Part shown: one piece after another, positions 17,657 through 26,654 of the stretch
Numbering within the stretch: position 1 is the first letter of the stretch
Layout of the letters: each line of letters opens with the position of its first letter
Assembly (NCBI RefSeq): GCF_023256255.1
Contig: NZ_JAGDXD010000043.1
Location: 62,001-126,000 of the forward strand
Length of the DNA: 64,000 nucleotides
From: Caldivirga sp.
GTDB taxonomy: Archaea; Thermoproteota; Thermoprotei; Thermoproteales; Thermocladiaceae
Direction: 5' to 3'
Position numbers and translations under genes: made by a program
Notes under the pieces: generated by a model
Told to the model about the DNA's origin: nothing
The model's database searches: none
What the model saw: only the letters and a program-made list of their open reading frames with translations

Positions 17657-19162
17657 TTACTTGAACCCTAACTTGGATACTGTAACCTTAATCTTAGCCC
17701 ACTGTTCAACCTCATCCTTAAGCCTTTTCCACTCCCTGGAATTATATATGCATCCTGGATCTGGAGCTAAAACATCACCGAAGTACCCATACGCCCTAGC
17801 CCTGCAGCCACCGCAAATCATCTTATATGGGCACCGGCCGCAGAAGCCTTTAAGCCTGCTCCTGTCTCTGAAGTTCTCCATGAATGGGTCCATCCAAATA
17901 TCCCAAAATGACCTAGTCCTAAGGTTACCCACTGGGTAGGGTAGGAAGACACATGGTGTGAGGGTTCCCTCAGGTTCAATTGCAGCGTAGATTCTACCAG
18001 CTCCACAGCCACCAATGAATTCGGTTAACTCCCTTGTTATTGGGTCACTGGCAACTACAAAGTGCGTTGGGGCTGTATCACTATTATTGCTTAGCTGATT
18101 AACAACCCTACCATAGTAAGGTGCCGTAGTAACTATCTCCATGTTCCTCCTCTTCATCTCCATGTAAATATGTCTCATGAAACTCTCCCTCTCCTCGGGT
18201 GATAAGTCAATATCCAGGTTCTCACGGCCCCTACCCACTGGGACAAAGTTGAAGAAGACGACCCTCCTCACGCCTATTTCCTGGGCTAGGTCAAGTATCT
18301 TATCAACCTGGTCAATGTTAGTTTTGGTCACTGTAAAGGCTAATGCGGCACTGAAGCCTAACTTAACGGCATTAATGAGCCCCCTAACGGCCTTATCCCA
18401 AGCCCCCTCAACCCCCCTAAACTTATCGTGAACAGCTGGGTCAGCAGCATCGATACTAATCTCCACGTACCTTAACCCAGCCTTCTTAGCCTTCTCAGCG
18501 AACTCCATGTTAGCGAACATGAGTCCATTAGTAGCCACCGCTGAGTAAAAGCCCCTTCTATTCATCTCGTTTAATACAACCCAGAAGTCTGGGTGTATTG
18601 TTGGTTCACCACCAGATAGGGCTATTGCTGGTACGCCAGCTTCATCAAGTTCCTTAACTACCCTAAGCTTCTCCTCTAAGGTTAACTCATTTGGTAGTGG
18701 CTTACCGGCATTCTGATAACAGTGAACGCACTTAAGGTTGCATAGGTTAGTGAAGTTCCAAACTATGAAGAATGGCGCAGGAAGCTTCTGGGGAGTGGTT
18801 ACACCAAATAATGCAATACCCCTAAGTGTAGTAACAATACCCCTCCTAACAGCTGGGTCACTAAGTATCTGCTTAACGTCATCCTCATTAGCATGGAAGT
18901 AACTCATGGTTAACTTAACCATGGCCTTAAAGAACGGTGAAGCCAAATGCGCTACAGTTGGGCAAGGTTCATTACCTGCGTAGGCAGCCATAACCCATTC
19001 AAGTAGCGGCTTCCTCTCACCGTTAAACTCAATCTCCTTCATTAATGCTGATAAGGCATGGCGTATAGCACCCCTATTAAGCATCCTAATCGCAGCTATT
19101 AACGCCCCAGTCCCACTCCTCTCAGAAGCCTTACTAGTAATGTTATCGATGGCTGATGACAT
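17657..19162 (-). CDS. Radical-SAM/SPASM enzyme with N-terminal extension
   Basis: 501 aa. A helical N-terminal extension of about 120 residues precedes the radical-SAM core (CNLKCVHC in FTNLCNLKCVHCYQN near 140-150, LSGGEPTIHPDFW). The C-terminal SPASM region binds auxiliary FeS clusters (GCGAGRIYAAIEPEG, then CGRCPYKMICGGCRARAY). It resembles the NirJ/AhbC and peptide-maturase branch. Substrate unknown: a heme-like precursor, a peptide or a lipid are all possible. It is the first gene of an operon with the B12 radical-SAM enzyme, so the two probably act in one pathway. No RiPP-like precursor ORF is obvious next to it. Confidence 0.85.
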   Translation of the reverse strand: MSSAIDNITSKASERSGTGALIAAIRMLNRGAIRHALSALMKEIEFNGERKPLLEWVMAAYAGNEPCPTVAHLASPFFKAMVKLTMSYFHANEDDVKQILSDPAVRRGIVTTLRGIALFGVTTPQKLPAPFFIVWNFTNLCNLKCVHCYQNAGKPLPNELTLEEKLRVVKELDEAGVPAIALSGGEPTIHPDFWVVLNEMNRRGFYSAVATNGLMFANMEFAEKAKKAGLRYVEISIDAADPAVHDKFRGVEGAWDKAVRGLINAVKLGFSAALAFTVTKTNIDQVDKILDLAQEIGVRRVVFFNFVPVGRGRENLDIDLSPEERESFMRHIYMEMKRRNMEIVTTAPYYGRVVNQLSNNSDTAPTHFVVASDPITRELTEFIGGCGAGRIYAAIEPEGTLTPCVFLPYPVGNLRTRSFWDIWMDPFMENFRDRSRLKGFCGRCPYKMICGGCRARAYGYFGDVLAPDPGCIYNSREWKRLKDEVEQWAKIKVTVSKLGFK

Positions 19163-19253
19163 ATTTTTATTAATGCAGTAACCGGATATTAGCCTGTTTA
19201 CCCATTAAACGAACTTAGGGCATAATGACGCTGTTACATTAAGGCAAGCGTGT

Positions 19254-19439
19254 TCATGCGTTCCTCCTAACGTTAACTATAATGAACGTTAGGAATGCAA
19301 TGAGCATCACTATTACCACTAGGTCAATTATTAATGCAGCCTCAACGTGAATATCAAAGGGTAATGCGAAAAGAGCCAGCACTAGAAATATTATAGACAA
19401 CATGTACGCTAGGCGTGCAACAGACGGATCCAATTCCAT
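19254..19439 (-). CDS. Small two-helix membrane protein
   Basis: 61 aa with two hydrophobic helices (LAYMLSIIFLVLALFALPF and ALIIDLVVIVMLIAFLTFII) and a basic C-terminus, so the tail is probably cytoplasmic. I recognise no family. A minus-strand A/T box ACTATATTTA at 19461-19470 lies about 26 nt before the ATG, which supports real expression. It sits upstream of the radical-SAM operon on the same strand and may share its function, which I cannot name. Confidence 0.6.
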   Translation of the reverse strand: MELDPSVARLAYMLSIIFLVLALFALPFDIHVEAALIIDLVVIVMLIAFLTFIIVNVRRNA

Positions 19440-19597
19440 ACTTAATTAACACTAGGGTGGTAAATATAGTTTAGCTTAATCTTAACTTCATCCTTAAATT
19501 AAATACAGCTCCTCATTCAAGTAAATGAATTAGAATCATTATTTAAAGCCTTAAACCTAATACTATAGATATGCCATTACGCTGGTTGTCCAAGCAA

Positions 19598-19729
19598 TTA
19601 ACCCAGTCCCGCTCTCCTAATGTATATGCTCCTCGTTACGTAAGATAAGATGAAAAGAAGTATAAGGCTTAAAATCAATTCAAGCGCTATGAGTACTACA
19701 TCTACGGTCTTAGTAATCTAAGTCTCCAT
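19598..19729 (-). pseudogene. Possible tiny membrane ORF interrupted by an early TAG
   Basis: From the minus-strand ATG at 19729 the frame reads M-E-T, then TAG, then 39 open codons to a TAA at 19598. The part after the TAG is one clean membrane helix with a basic end (VVLIALELILSLILLFILSY, then VTRSIYIRRAG). An A/T box AGTTAAAAAC lies near -22 of the ATG, as for a leaderless gene. No ATG, GTG or TTG occurs between the TAG and the helix. It is either a recent nonsense mutation, a start at a rare codon, or chance. The rest of the gap 19440-19890 shows only the promoter of the next gene near 19860-19870. Confidence 0.3.
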
Positions 19730-19890
19730 GAGGGCAATACTTGTTTTTAACTGGGTCCTCCATTATTATTTTAAGGTTAACGTTGTCTTCGGTTTAAGTT
19801 CAATTTAAAGGTGAATTTAACAAGAGTTGTTTATTGAATCTTAATTAGCATGAGCGATAAGTTTAATTTTAATTAAGGTAAGCACAACCT

Positions 19891-20778
19891 ATGGTTAGGG
19901 TAGGCTTAATAGGCTTGGGCACGATGGGTTGGAGGATTGCTAAGAACCTTAGGGATGATGGATTACTTGTAGGAGTGTTTAATAGAACTATGAGTAAGGC
20001 CCTGAGGTTTGCAGAAGAGTTTAAGGTTCATGTGTTCAATAATCCTGCTGAATTAGCCAGTAATGTTGATGTAGTAGTATCAATAGTGTCGGATGATGAT
20101 GCAGTCAAATCCATTATGCTGGGTGAGGGAGGGGTCATTAATGGGATTAAGCAAGGCTCCTTGATAATTGAAATGTCAACGATATCTCCATCAACATCAA
20201 TTGAATTGGCCAGTAAGGTTAAGGAGAAGGGTGGATTAATGGTTGATGCACCAATAATAGGTACCTCAGTACTTATTGAGAAACGCGAGGCCGTAGTACT
20301 AATTGGTGGTGAGAAGGAAGCGTATGAGAGGGCTTACGAGGTGGTTAGGCACTTCGCCCGTTACATAATTCACATTGGGCCTAATGGGTATGGGCTTTAC
20401 GCTAAGTTAATCAATAATGCGTTGCTTGGCTCCTATGTGGCAGCTTTAGCTGAGGTTGTTAACCTGGGTGAAGCTATGGGATTAAGCAGTGGCGTAATAA
20501 TGGATGTGTTGACTAAGCTCTCAAGCGCTAGGTCACCAACCTCAGAGCTTAAGGTACCTAAGATGATTAATAATGACTTTAGTCCTCAGTTCGCTACAAA
20601 ACACATGAGGAAAGACCTTGACTTGGTTAATAAGGAGGCAAGCAGATTGGGAGTACCAATACCAATGGCAGCATTATCACTTCAATTATATAGGATGGCT
20701 GAGACAAGTGGATTAAGCGATGACGACTTCTCAGCCGTAGTTAAAATACTTAAGAGACGTAACTTAACTCAACATTAG
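19891..20778 (+). CDS. Beta-hydroxyacid dehydrogenase (3-hydroxyisobutyrate dehydrogenase family)
   Basis: 295 aa. The N-terminal Rossmann motif GLGTMGWRIAKNL binds NAD(P), Asn31-Arg32 of FNRTMSK suggests NADP, the substrate loop is DAPIIGTS, and catalytic Lys172 and Asn176 are present in LYAKLINNALLG. The family oxidises 3-hydroxy acids to semialdehydes or reduces them (tartronate semialdehyde, glyoxylate, succinic semialdehyde). It leads three co-directional genes (with an MBL hydrolase and an enolase-superfamily enzyme), which suggests sugar-acid metabolism. Confidence 0.85.
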   Translation: MVRVGLIGLGTMGWRIAKNLRDDGLLVGVFNRTMSKALRFAEEFKVHVFNNPAELASNVDVVVSIVSDDDAVKSIMLGEGGVINGIKQGSLIIEMSTISPSTSIELASKVKEKGGLMVDAPIIGTSVLIEKREAVVLIGGEKEAYERAYEVVRHFARYIIHIGPNGYGLYAKLINNALLGSYVAALAEVVNLGEAMGLSSGVIMDVLTKLSSARSPTSELKVPKMINNDFSPQFATKHMRKDLDLVNKEASRLGVPIPMAALSLQLYRMAETSGLSDDDFSAVVKILKRRNLTQH

Positions 20779-20894
20779 CCCTACAGTAACGGTCATTAAG
20801 AATAATTCACTGCTTATCCACCATGCTCCTTCAAGTTAAAGTTAAGCATTTTATATGGTGAAATACTTTAAATTATAGGGCTTGAGGTCAGAGT

Positions 20895-21824
20895 ATGGTT
20901 GAGGTTACTGTTAGAGATTTAACAAGTAGGGTTAGCCTAGTAGGTACGTATTATGGTGATGTTGAGTTAAACATGGTTTACGTTAAGGATAGTGGGGTAC
21001 TGCTTGACACATCAACATCAGGCATAATAGAGGATGTGGTTAAGGTAATAGGGTTACCTAAGGTAGCGATAATTGCTCATCCACATGAGGATCATGCCGG
21101 TGGAAGCGGGTACTTAGCAAGCAGGGGTGTTAGGGTAATCGCCCATGAGGTTGCCAGAGGCTTCCTGTACAATAACGTAATAAACGTTGACTCATTCTTC
21201 CCACTAAAGTATAGAAGATGCTTCACGCCAGAGTTCAGTGAGTCCTTCATAAGGGACTTTAGGAGTAAGGTTGGTTCACCGATGGTTCACGAGTCCTTCA
21301 GAGGTATGTTAAGTATTGATGGTGTTAAGTGCATTGAGGCCTTCGGCCACACTTCAGGTACAGTGGTGTGTATTGCTGATGGTGTAATGTTCACCTCGGA
21401 TGCAGTACAGGGTTCTGGTATAAGGGGTTCAGAAACCACGGATTCAATACCTCAGCTAACGTCTATAGATGATTATCTACAGACCTTAAGTTCATTAAGA
21501 AGCATTAAGGTTAACATGCTTGTTCCAGGGCACAATTACTTACCCTTCGCCAAGAGAGTATTGGAGGGGGATGAAATTAGGGGGTTTATTGATGCGTCAG
21601 TGGAGTCTGTTAATAGGATACTTAACATTGCTAAGTCCCTACTTGAGGAAAGGCCAATGACAATATGCGAGTTCGCGACGAATCTAATACATGAATATGG
21701 GGTTAAGAGGAGCCTTTATCCACAAGCCCTAATAACCGCTGATGCGGTCCTAAGGTACTATAGGAGGAGGGGGATGCTTAAAGTTATTAAGGAGGGGGAT
21801 GTTGCCTTATACTCTATAGCATAA
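20895..21824 (+). CDS. Metallo-beta-lactamase-fold hydrolase
   Basis: 309 aa. The metal motif HxHxDH is at His62-His67 (HPHEDHAGG), followed by GHTSGTV and the Asp of FTSDAVQGSG, then VPGHNY. A C-terminal helical region (residues 230-309) resembles a winged helix as in other MBL hydrolases. Thioester, lactone or phosphoester hydrolysis is possible; the genomic setting beside a sugar-acid dehydratase-like gene would fit a lactonase, which is inference. A TTTAAATTATA box near 20869 precedes the ATG by about 25 nt, so it can be transcribed on its own. Confidence 0.8.
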   Translation: MVEVTVRDLTSRVSLVGTYYGDVELNMVYVKDSGVLLDTSTSGIIEDVVKVIGLPKVAIIAHPHEDHAGGSGYLASRGVRVIAHEVARGFLYNNVINVDSFFPLKYRRCFTPEFSESFIRDFRSKVGSPMVHESFRGMLSIDGVKCIEAFGHTSGTVVCIADGVMFTSDAVQGSGIRGSETTDSIPQLTSIDDYLQTLSSLRSIKVNMLVPGHNYLPFAKRVLEGDEIRGFIDASVESVNRILNIAKSLLEERPMTICEFATNLIHEYGVKRSLYPQALITADAVLRYYRRRGMLKVIKEGDVALYSIA

Positions 21825-21948
21825 GCATTAAGCCGGCTTTCCTTAAAACAATGGTTACTTAGGAACAGTAGTTTTAACAGTACGTACGGCTTATGCATTA
21901 ATGATCATTAATTAATACTTATTAAGTCAACATATGTAACTGTTGACT

Positions 21949-23211
21949 ATGCGTGAATTAAGAATAACCGACTTAAAAGTTGCAACTGTTCAAGCTAACT
22001 TCGAGTGGACATTTGTCAGGGTTTATGCAGGTGACTTATACGGTACTGGTGAGGCTGGTCCAGCACCTGGGTTAAGGGGTATGAGTCAGCATTTCAGGAG
22101 GCTGCTGCTTGGTGAGGATGCGCTTAAGATTAGGAGGATTGAGCAAAAGATTAGGTGGGCTACATTATACGCTGGTACAAGTACATACCACTTAGCTTCA
22201 GCGATAAACATAGCCCTTTACGATCTAGTGGGTAAGTACCTTAATGTACCTGTCTGGAGAATATTAGGTGGGTATAGGGATGAGGTTAGGGTGTACGTTG
22301 ATGCGCATGGTGGTAAGGGGCTTGAGGCAATGAATTCACTACTGCTTCCGGAAAAATTACCATGGCTCACTAGTACTGAGGTTGAGTCAGGTAGATTAGT
22401 TACTGAGAATAATCCAATACACGGTAGATTATCGATTGAGAAGTGGAATAGTGACTATAGCCCAGAGTCCTATGCTGATAGGGCTAGGAGGATGGTGGCT
22501 GAGGGTTATACTGCCATTAAGTTTGACTTAGATGTTCCAACACCCTATACTGACCCAAGGTTAATCATGAGTGGTGAACTGAGTCTTAAGGATATTGACT
22601 ACTTAGCTTCAATAGTTAGGGCTGTTAGGGAGGCTGTGGGTGATGGTGTGGATATAATGTTTGACCTGCATTGGAGGTATAGTGTTAACACTGCGGTGAG
22701 GATATGTAAGGCTATTGAGCAGTATAGGCCAAGGTGGATAGAGGATCCAACCCCAGCTCAAATAACGATTAGTAACCTTGATGAATTAAGGTTAATTACG
22801 CAGAACTGCACCATACCTATTGAGACTGGTGAGAACCTGTACACCGTATACCAGTTCAAGGACCTCCTCAATACTGGAGTTAGGGTTTGGGCACCCGATA
22901 TTGTTAAGGCCGGCGGTGTAAGTGAGGGCGTTAGGATCGCTGAATTAGCCTCAATGTATGATATAGAGTACTCGCCTCATAATATATCGTCACCAATAGG
23001 CACAATGGCCCATGCCCACGTAGCCTCAGTGGCGAATACGTTTGGTGTCCTTGAATTCCATGGTCATGATGTACCCTTCTGGGGTGAGGTCGTTAAACCT
23101 AAGAGGAGGGTAATTGAGAAAGGCTACATTAGGCTTACTGATGAACCTGGATTAGGCGTTGACTTAGATATGGATGTTGTTAAGAGGTATTGGCCTGATG
23201 TGGAACTCTAA
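21949..23211 (+). CDS. Enolase-superfamily (mandelate racemase/muconate lactonising) enzyme
   Basis: 420 aa from the ATG at 21949; a TTG two codons earlier is in frame but gives no better N-terminus. The N-terminal capping domain is followed by a barrel with three metal ligands in the expected order: Asp of FDLHWRY, Glu of WIEDPTP, Glu of PIETGENLY. A C-terminal His in YSPHNISSPIG would be the general base, as in galactonate/gluconate dehydratases. A sugar-acid dehydratase is the best guess, fitting the branched Entner-Doudoroff routes of thermoacidophilic archaea. An insertion at about 115-170 is longer than usual. Confidence 0.85.
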   Translation: MRELRITDLKVATVQANFEWTFVRVYAGDLYGTGEAGPAPGLRGMSQHFRRLLLGEDALKIRRIEQKIRWATLYAGTSTYHLASAINIALYDLVGKYLNVPVWRILGGYRDEVRVYVDAHGGKGLEAMNSLLLPEKLPWLTSTEVESGRLVTENNPIHGRLSIEKWNSDYSPESYADRARRMVAEGYTAIKFDLDVPTPYTDPRLIMSGELSLKDIDYLASIVRAVREAVGDGVDIMFDLHWRYSVNTAVRICKAIEQYRPRWIEDPTPAQITISNLDELRLITQNCTIPIETGENLYTVYQFKDLLNTGVRVWAPDIVKAGGVSEGVRIAELASMYDIEYSPHNISSPIGTMAHAHVASVANTFGVLEFHGHDVPFWGEVVKPKRRVIEKGYIRLTDEPGLGVDLDMDVVKRYWPDVEL

Positions 23212-23226
23212 GGCATTGTCAATGAG

Positions 23227-24342
23227 CTATGTCACAGTAGCCCCAAGTGCATGGGCTAATGAACCCACTAGGTATGTTATCATTAATGCTAGCAGGCTTA
23301 ACCCTACATTTCTGGTGATTGCATTACGAATCTTAGCGTTACTTGAAACAGCAGTAAATAAGCCGGCTATTGACGTTGCTATAATCATTAATATTATTGA
23401 CGCTAACAATGCTGCGTATTTACTTATTAACCCAATGGTTGGGAATGGCAATATAACTAAGGCAGCGCCAATCATGTAGGAGACTCCTGTGCTTATTGCT
23501 GATTTAGTAGCGTCCTCGGTTGATTCCACGTAGCCTAATTCCCTCGTTATAACCATATCCGATACAGCATCCTTATACTCACTTAATTCCTTAGCAATAC
23601 TCCTAGCCTTCTCCTCAGGTACACCGCTACTTTTTAAGATACCAAGCACCTTATCGCTAACGGTACTAATGGGCAGTATCCTAAGAGCTGTCCTCACCTT
23701 ACTCACCCTATAGTTCATTAATTCTGATTGGGCCTTAACCGACATGTAGGCTCCTATGCTCATTGAGATTGTGCCGGCGACCCCCACTATTAAACCAGCC
23801 ATGGCTATTAACAGCGGGTTAGTTACAACCGGTACTAATCCTGCTAAGGCCGCCATTACCTCAACCAAGCCATCGCTCATACCATATATGAAATCCCTAA
23901 TGTTACTGAAGCGTTCACTCATTTTAGTTGCTTCCTCTATGAAGTAATCCTCATGTACTACCTCATCCCTAATTATTTCATCAAGCGTGGAATCCTTTAC
24001 GAAATCCCTAGCGTTAACGTACCTTATAATAGCCTCATCCTCCTCCCTCTCCCTAAGCCTAATAACAACCGCAAGACCGAAGAGTATTCTTAGGACTAGG
24101 TAAAACATGATCTTAAGTAATGGGGCCTTAAATTCACCAACACTTTGACCCGCCTCCTTTGCCTTTAATTCCCAATACTTCGCATGCCTAAGCTCTGTTG
24201 AGGCTATCTCCTCTAAAGCCCTCTTCCTATCCTGATTCCTTTCAACCCTAGCAAGGGCGCTATAAACATAGTAGTCCGTTAACTCATCTCTGTAGAACTC
24301 AATGTAATTAACATTACCTAACACTTCACCGTGCTGGTTCAT
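23227..24342 (-). CDS. Ferritin-like/VIT1 fusion iron transporter
   Basis: 371 aa. Residues 1-150 are a rubrerythrin/ferritin-like four-helix domain with di-iron-type ligands (Glu in EFYRDELTDY, EIASTELRHAKYWE, and EVVHEDYFIEEA). Residues 150-371 are a VIT1/CCC1 membrane domain (FIYGMSDGLVEVMAALAG, then GTISMSIGAYMSV) with about five helices. This arrangement matches membrane-bound ferritin MbfA-type proteins, which oxidise ferrous iron and move it across the membrane. Role in iron or manganese efflux is inferred from the family. It converges with the enolase-family gene and is divergent from the acetyl-CoA synthetase genes. Confidence 0.85.
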   Translation of the reverse strand: MNQHGEVLGNVNYIEFYRDELTDYYVYSALARVERNQDRKRALEEIASTELRHAKYWELKAKEAGQSVGEFKAPLLKIMFYLVLRILFGLAVVIRLREREEDEAIIRYVNARDFVKDSTLDEIIRDEVVHEDYFIEEATKMSERFSNIRDFIYGMSDGLVEVMAALAGLVPVVTNPLLIAMAGLIVGVAGTISMSIGAYMSVKAQSELMNYRVSKVRTALRILPISTVSDKVLGILKSSGVPEEKARSIAKELSEYKDAVSDMVITRELGYVESTEDATKSAISTGVSYMIGAALVILPFPTIGLISKYAALLASIILMIIATSIAGLFTAVSSNAKIRNAITRNVGLSLLALMITYLVGSLAHALGATVT

Positions 24343-24413
24343 TACCGCTACAGTGATTGCTCCTTAAATAAACCCTTCGCAGATGAAAAGCCTATAGGCT
24401 AGGTGAAGTGGGA

Positions 24414-24426
24414 ATATATTTAAACC
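24414..24426 (+). promoter_or_regulatory. TATA box of the acetyl-CoA synthetase operon
   Basis: ATATATTTAAACC about 29 nt before the ATG at 24449. Confidence 0.55.
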
Positions 24427-24448
24427 ACTAGTAACTATTTAGTACTAT

Positions 24449-25888
24449 ATGGTTATTGAAGAAGCCAGTGAGGCAACTGGTACTGGGGGGAAGGGCATTG
24501 ATGTTTTGTTTTACCCATCGTCAGTAGCCGTAATTGGAGCAACACCTAAGCCAGGTCACGTCGGCTACGTCATAATGAGTAACCTACTTAGTAAGTTTAA
24601 GGGTAAGGTCATTTTAGTTAACCCAAGGTATGATTCAATAAATGGAGTGAAGTGCTATAAAAGTATAACTGAGGTGAATGATGAGGTTGACTTAGCCGTA
24701 GTGGCAGTACCAGCCCCAGTGGTTCCCCAGGTTACGGCTGATGCAGTTAAGAAGGGTGTTAAGGCATTGATTATAATTAGTGGAGGCTTCAGTGAGGTTG
24801 GTGAGGAAGGGAGGAAGCTTGAGGATGAGGTTAGGGCGATTGTGAAGAATACCCCCGTTAGGGTACTTGGCCCAAACTGCATAGGCGTTTACAATGCGGA
24901 TAACGGCTTTGACACATTCTTTCTACCTGAGGATAGGATGGGTAGGCCACCTAATGGTCCAATAGCCCTAATAAGTCAATCAGGAGCTGTTGCGGCGGCA
25001 ATACTTGACTGGGCATCAAGGAGAAGACTAGGCATAGGTTTAGCCGTGAACTACGGTAATAAGCTTGATGTTAATGAGTCTGAGCTCCTAGAGTACCTAG
25101 CCAATAATAGGAACGTTAAGGTAATCACAATATACATGGAGGGGTTAAAGTACCCTGGTGAGGGATTAAGGTTCCTTGAAACTGCAAGGAAAGTAACCCA
25201 AATGAAACCTGTAATAGTCTACAAGGCAGGCAGGACTAAGGCATCAGCAGGTGCCGTGGCGAGCCATACGGCAGCATTAGCTGGTGACTACGAAATCTAC
25301 AGGGGTGCCTTTAGGCAGGCGGGCTTAATAGAGGCTAATAGTGTTAGGGAAATGTTCGACTTAGCGAAAGCCTTAGCCACACAACCCTTACCAAGAGGCA
25401 GGAGGGTACTTGTACTTACGGATAGTGGGGGAATGGGGATTCAGGCAGTGGACACATTATCAACCCTAGGTCTTGAGGTCCCTGAACTACCTGAAACTAT
25501 TCAATCAATGCTTAGGAAGTTCCTACCACCCTTAGCCATAGTTAGGAATCCTGTTGATGTAACCGGAAGCGCAACTGATGAATACTATAAGATAGTTCTT
25601 GATTCAATCCTACCCACTAGTTACGTTGACATGGCCCTCATAGTTGCGTTAATGCAGATACCTGGCTTAACCCCAAACCTAGTTAACTATATTATTGATG
25701 CTAAAAGATACGGGAAACCCATGGTGGTGGTTTCCTTTGGAGGTAGCGCAATGATGGAGAAGTTCAATGAAGCACTAGAAAATAATGGAATACCAGTATA
25801 CGCAACACCGGATAGGGGTGCCAGGGCCCTATGGGCCCTAGTGGAGTACAGTATGATTAAGAAGATGCTTAGGGAGGAGGTGGAGTAG
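24449..25888 (+). CDS. acdA: Acyl-CoA synthetase (ADP-forming), alpha subunit
   Basis: 479 aa. It holds the CoA-binding domain (FYPSSVAVIGATPKPGHVGY), two succinyl-CoA-ligase-type domains (PIALISQSGAVAAAILDWAS) and the conserved phosphohistidine region GAVASHTAALAGDYEIY. With the beta subunit it converts acetyl-CoA or other acyl-CoA, ADP and phosphate to acid, CoA and ATP, the main energy-conserving step of archaeal sugar and amino-acid fermentation. The beta gene follows after 1 nt. Its proximity to indolepyruvate oxidoreductase and an aminotransferase (31-38 kb) fits amino-acid breakdown. Confidence 0.93.
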   Translation: MVIEEASEATGTGGKGIDVLFYPSSVAVIGATPKPGHVGYVIMSNLLSKFKGKVILVNPRYDSINGVKCYKSITEVNDEVDLAVVAVPAPVVPQVTADAVKKGVKALIIISGGFSEVGEEGRKLEDEVRAIVKNTPVRVLGPNCIGVYNADNGFDTFFLPEDRMGRPPNGPIALISQSGAVAAAILDWASRRRLGIGLAVNYGNKLDVNESELLEYLANNRNVKVITIYMEGLKYPGEGLRFLETARKVTQMKPVIVYKAGRTKASAGAVASHTAALAGDYEIYRGAFRQAGLIEANSVREMFDLAKALATQPLPRGRRVLVLTDSGGMGIQAVDTLSTLGLEVPELPETIQSMLRKFLPPLAIVRNPVDVTGSATDEYYKIVLDSILPTSYVDMALIVALMQIPGLTPNLVNYIIDAKRYGKPMVVVSFGGSAMMEKFNEALENNGIPVYATPDRGARALWALVEYSMIKKMLREEVE

Positions 25889-25889
25889 T

Positions 25890-26591
25890 ATGGTTCATGA
25901 TATTGTTGCTAAGGCCCTCTCCGAGGGTAGGTTTAAGTTACTTGACTATGAGGCATATGAACTACTTGAAGCCTATGGGATACCAACACCAGGGTATAGG
26001 GTTGCATCAAACTATGAGGAAGCCATTAAGGCGGCTAATGAGGTCGGCTACCCAGTTGCAATAAAGGTGATTTCCCCTGATATAATGCATAAGACTGATG
26101 TTGGTGGCGTAATACTTAACGTTAATAGTGATGATGAGGTTAAGAGGGCATGCGAAGAAATGAACAGCAGCATTAAACGCCTAGCTCCATACGCCAGGGT
26201 TTCCGGTTTCCTAATTCAACACATGGTTCAGGGAGGCCTTGAGGTAATTGTAGGGGGATTAAGGGATAGGATATTCGGTACAGTGATTCTATTCGGTATT
26301 GGAGGAATCTTAACTGAGCTGTATAAGGATACTTCAATGAGGATTGCACCAATTACTGAGGATGATGCGTTAAGCATGATTAAGGAAACTAAGGCTTACC
26401 AATTAATGATAGGCTACAGGGGTATGCCGAGGAGGGATATTTACTCACTCGTAGATGTGATTGTCAAATTCTCTAGACTAATGATTGAGAATCCGCAGAT
26501 ATCTGAGGCTGACTTGAACCCAGTAATAATGCTTGAGAATGGGAAGGGTTCATACGCTGTAGATGCTAGGTTCATAATAAAGCCCACTTAA
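25890..26591 (+). CDS. acdB: Acyl-CoA synthetase (ADP-forming), beta subunit
   Basis: 233 aa ATP-grasp subunit: YEAYELLEAYGIPTPGYRVA at the start, then GYPVAIKVISPDIMHKTDVGGV and GTVILFGIGGILTELYKDTS. It binds ADP and receives the phosphate from the alpha-subunit histidine. The start ATG lies 1 nt after the alpha stop and is preceded by GGAGGTGG, so translation is coupled. Length is normal for the separate archaeal beta subunit. Confidence 0.93.
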   Translation: MVHDIVAKALSEGRFKLLDYEAYELLEAYGIPTPGYRVASNYEEAIKAANEVGYPVAIKVISPDIMHKTDVGGVILNVNSDDEVKRACEEMNSSIKRLAPYARVSGFLIQHMVQGGLEVIVGGLRDRIFGTVILFGIGGILTELYKDTSMRIAPITEDDALSMIKETKAYQLMIGYRGMPRRDIYSLVDVIVKFSRLMIENPQISEADLNPVIMLENGKGSYAVDARFIIKPT

Positions 26592-26654
26592 TCCAATACT
26601 ATTTATAACGCATAACAGTAGGATGTGATTAATCCTTAAAATACGTTATTGAAA

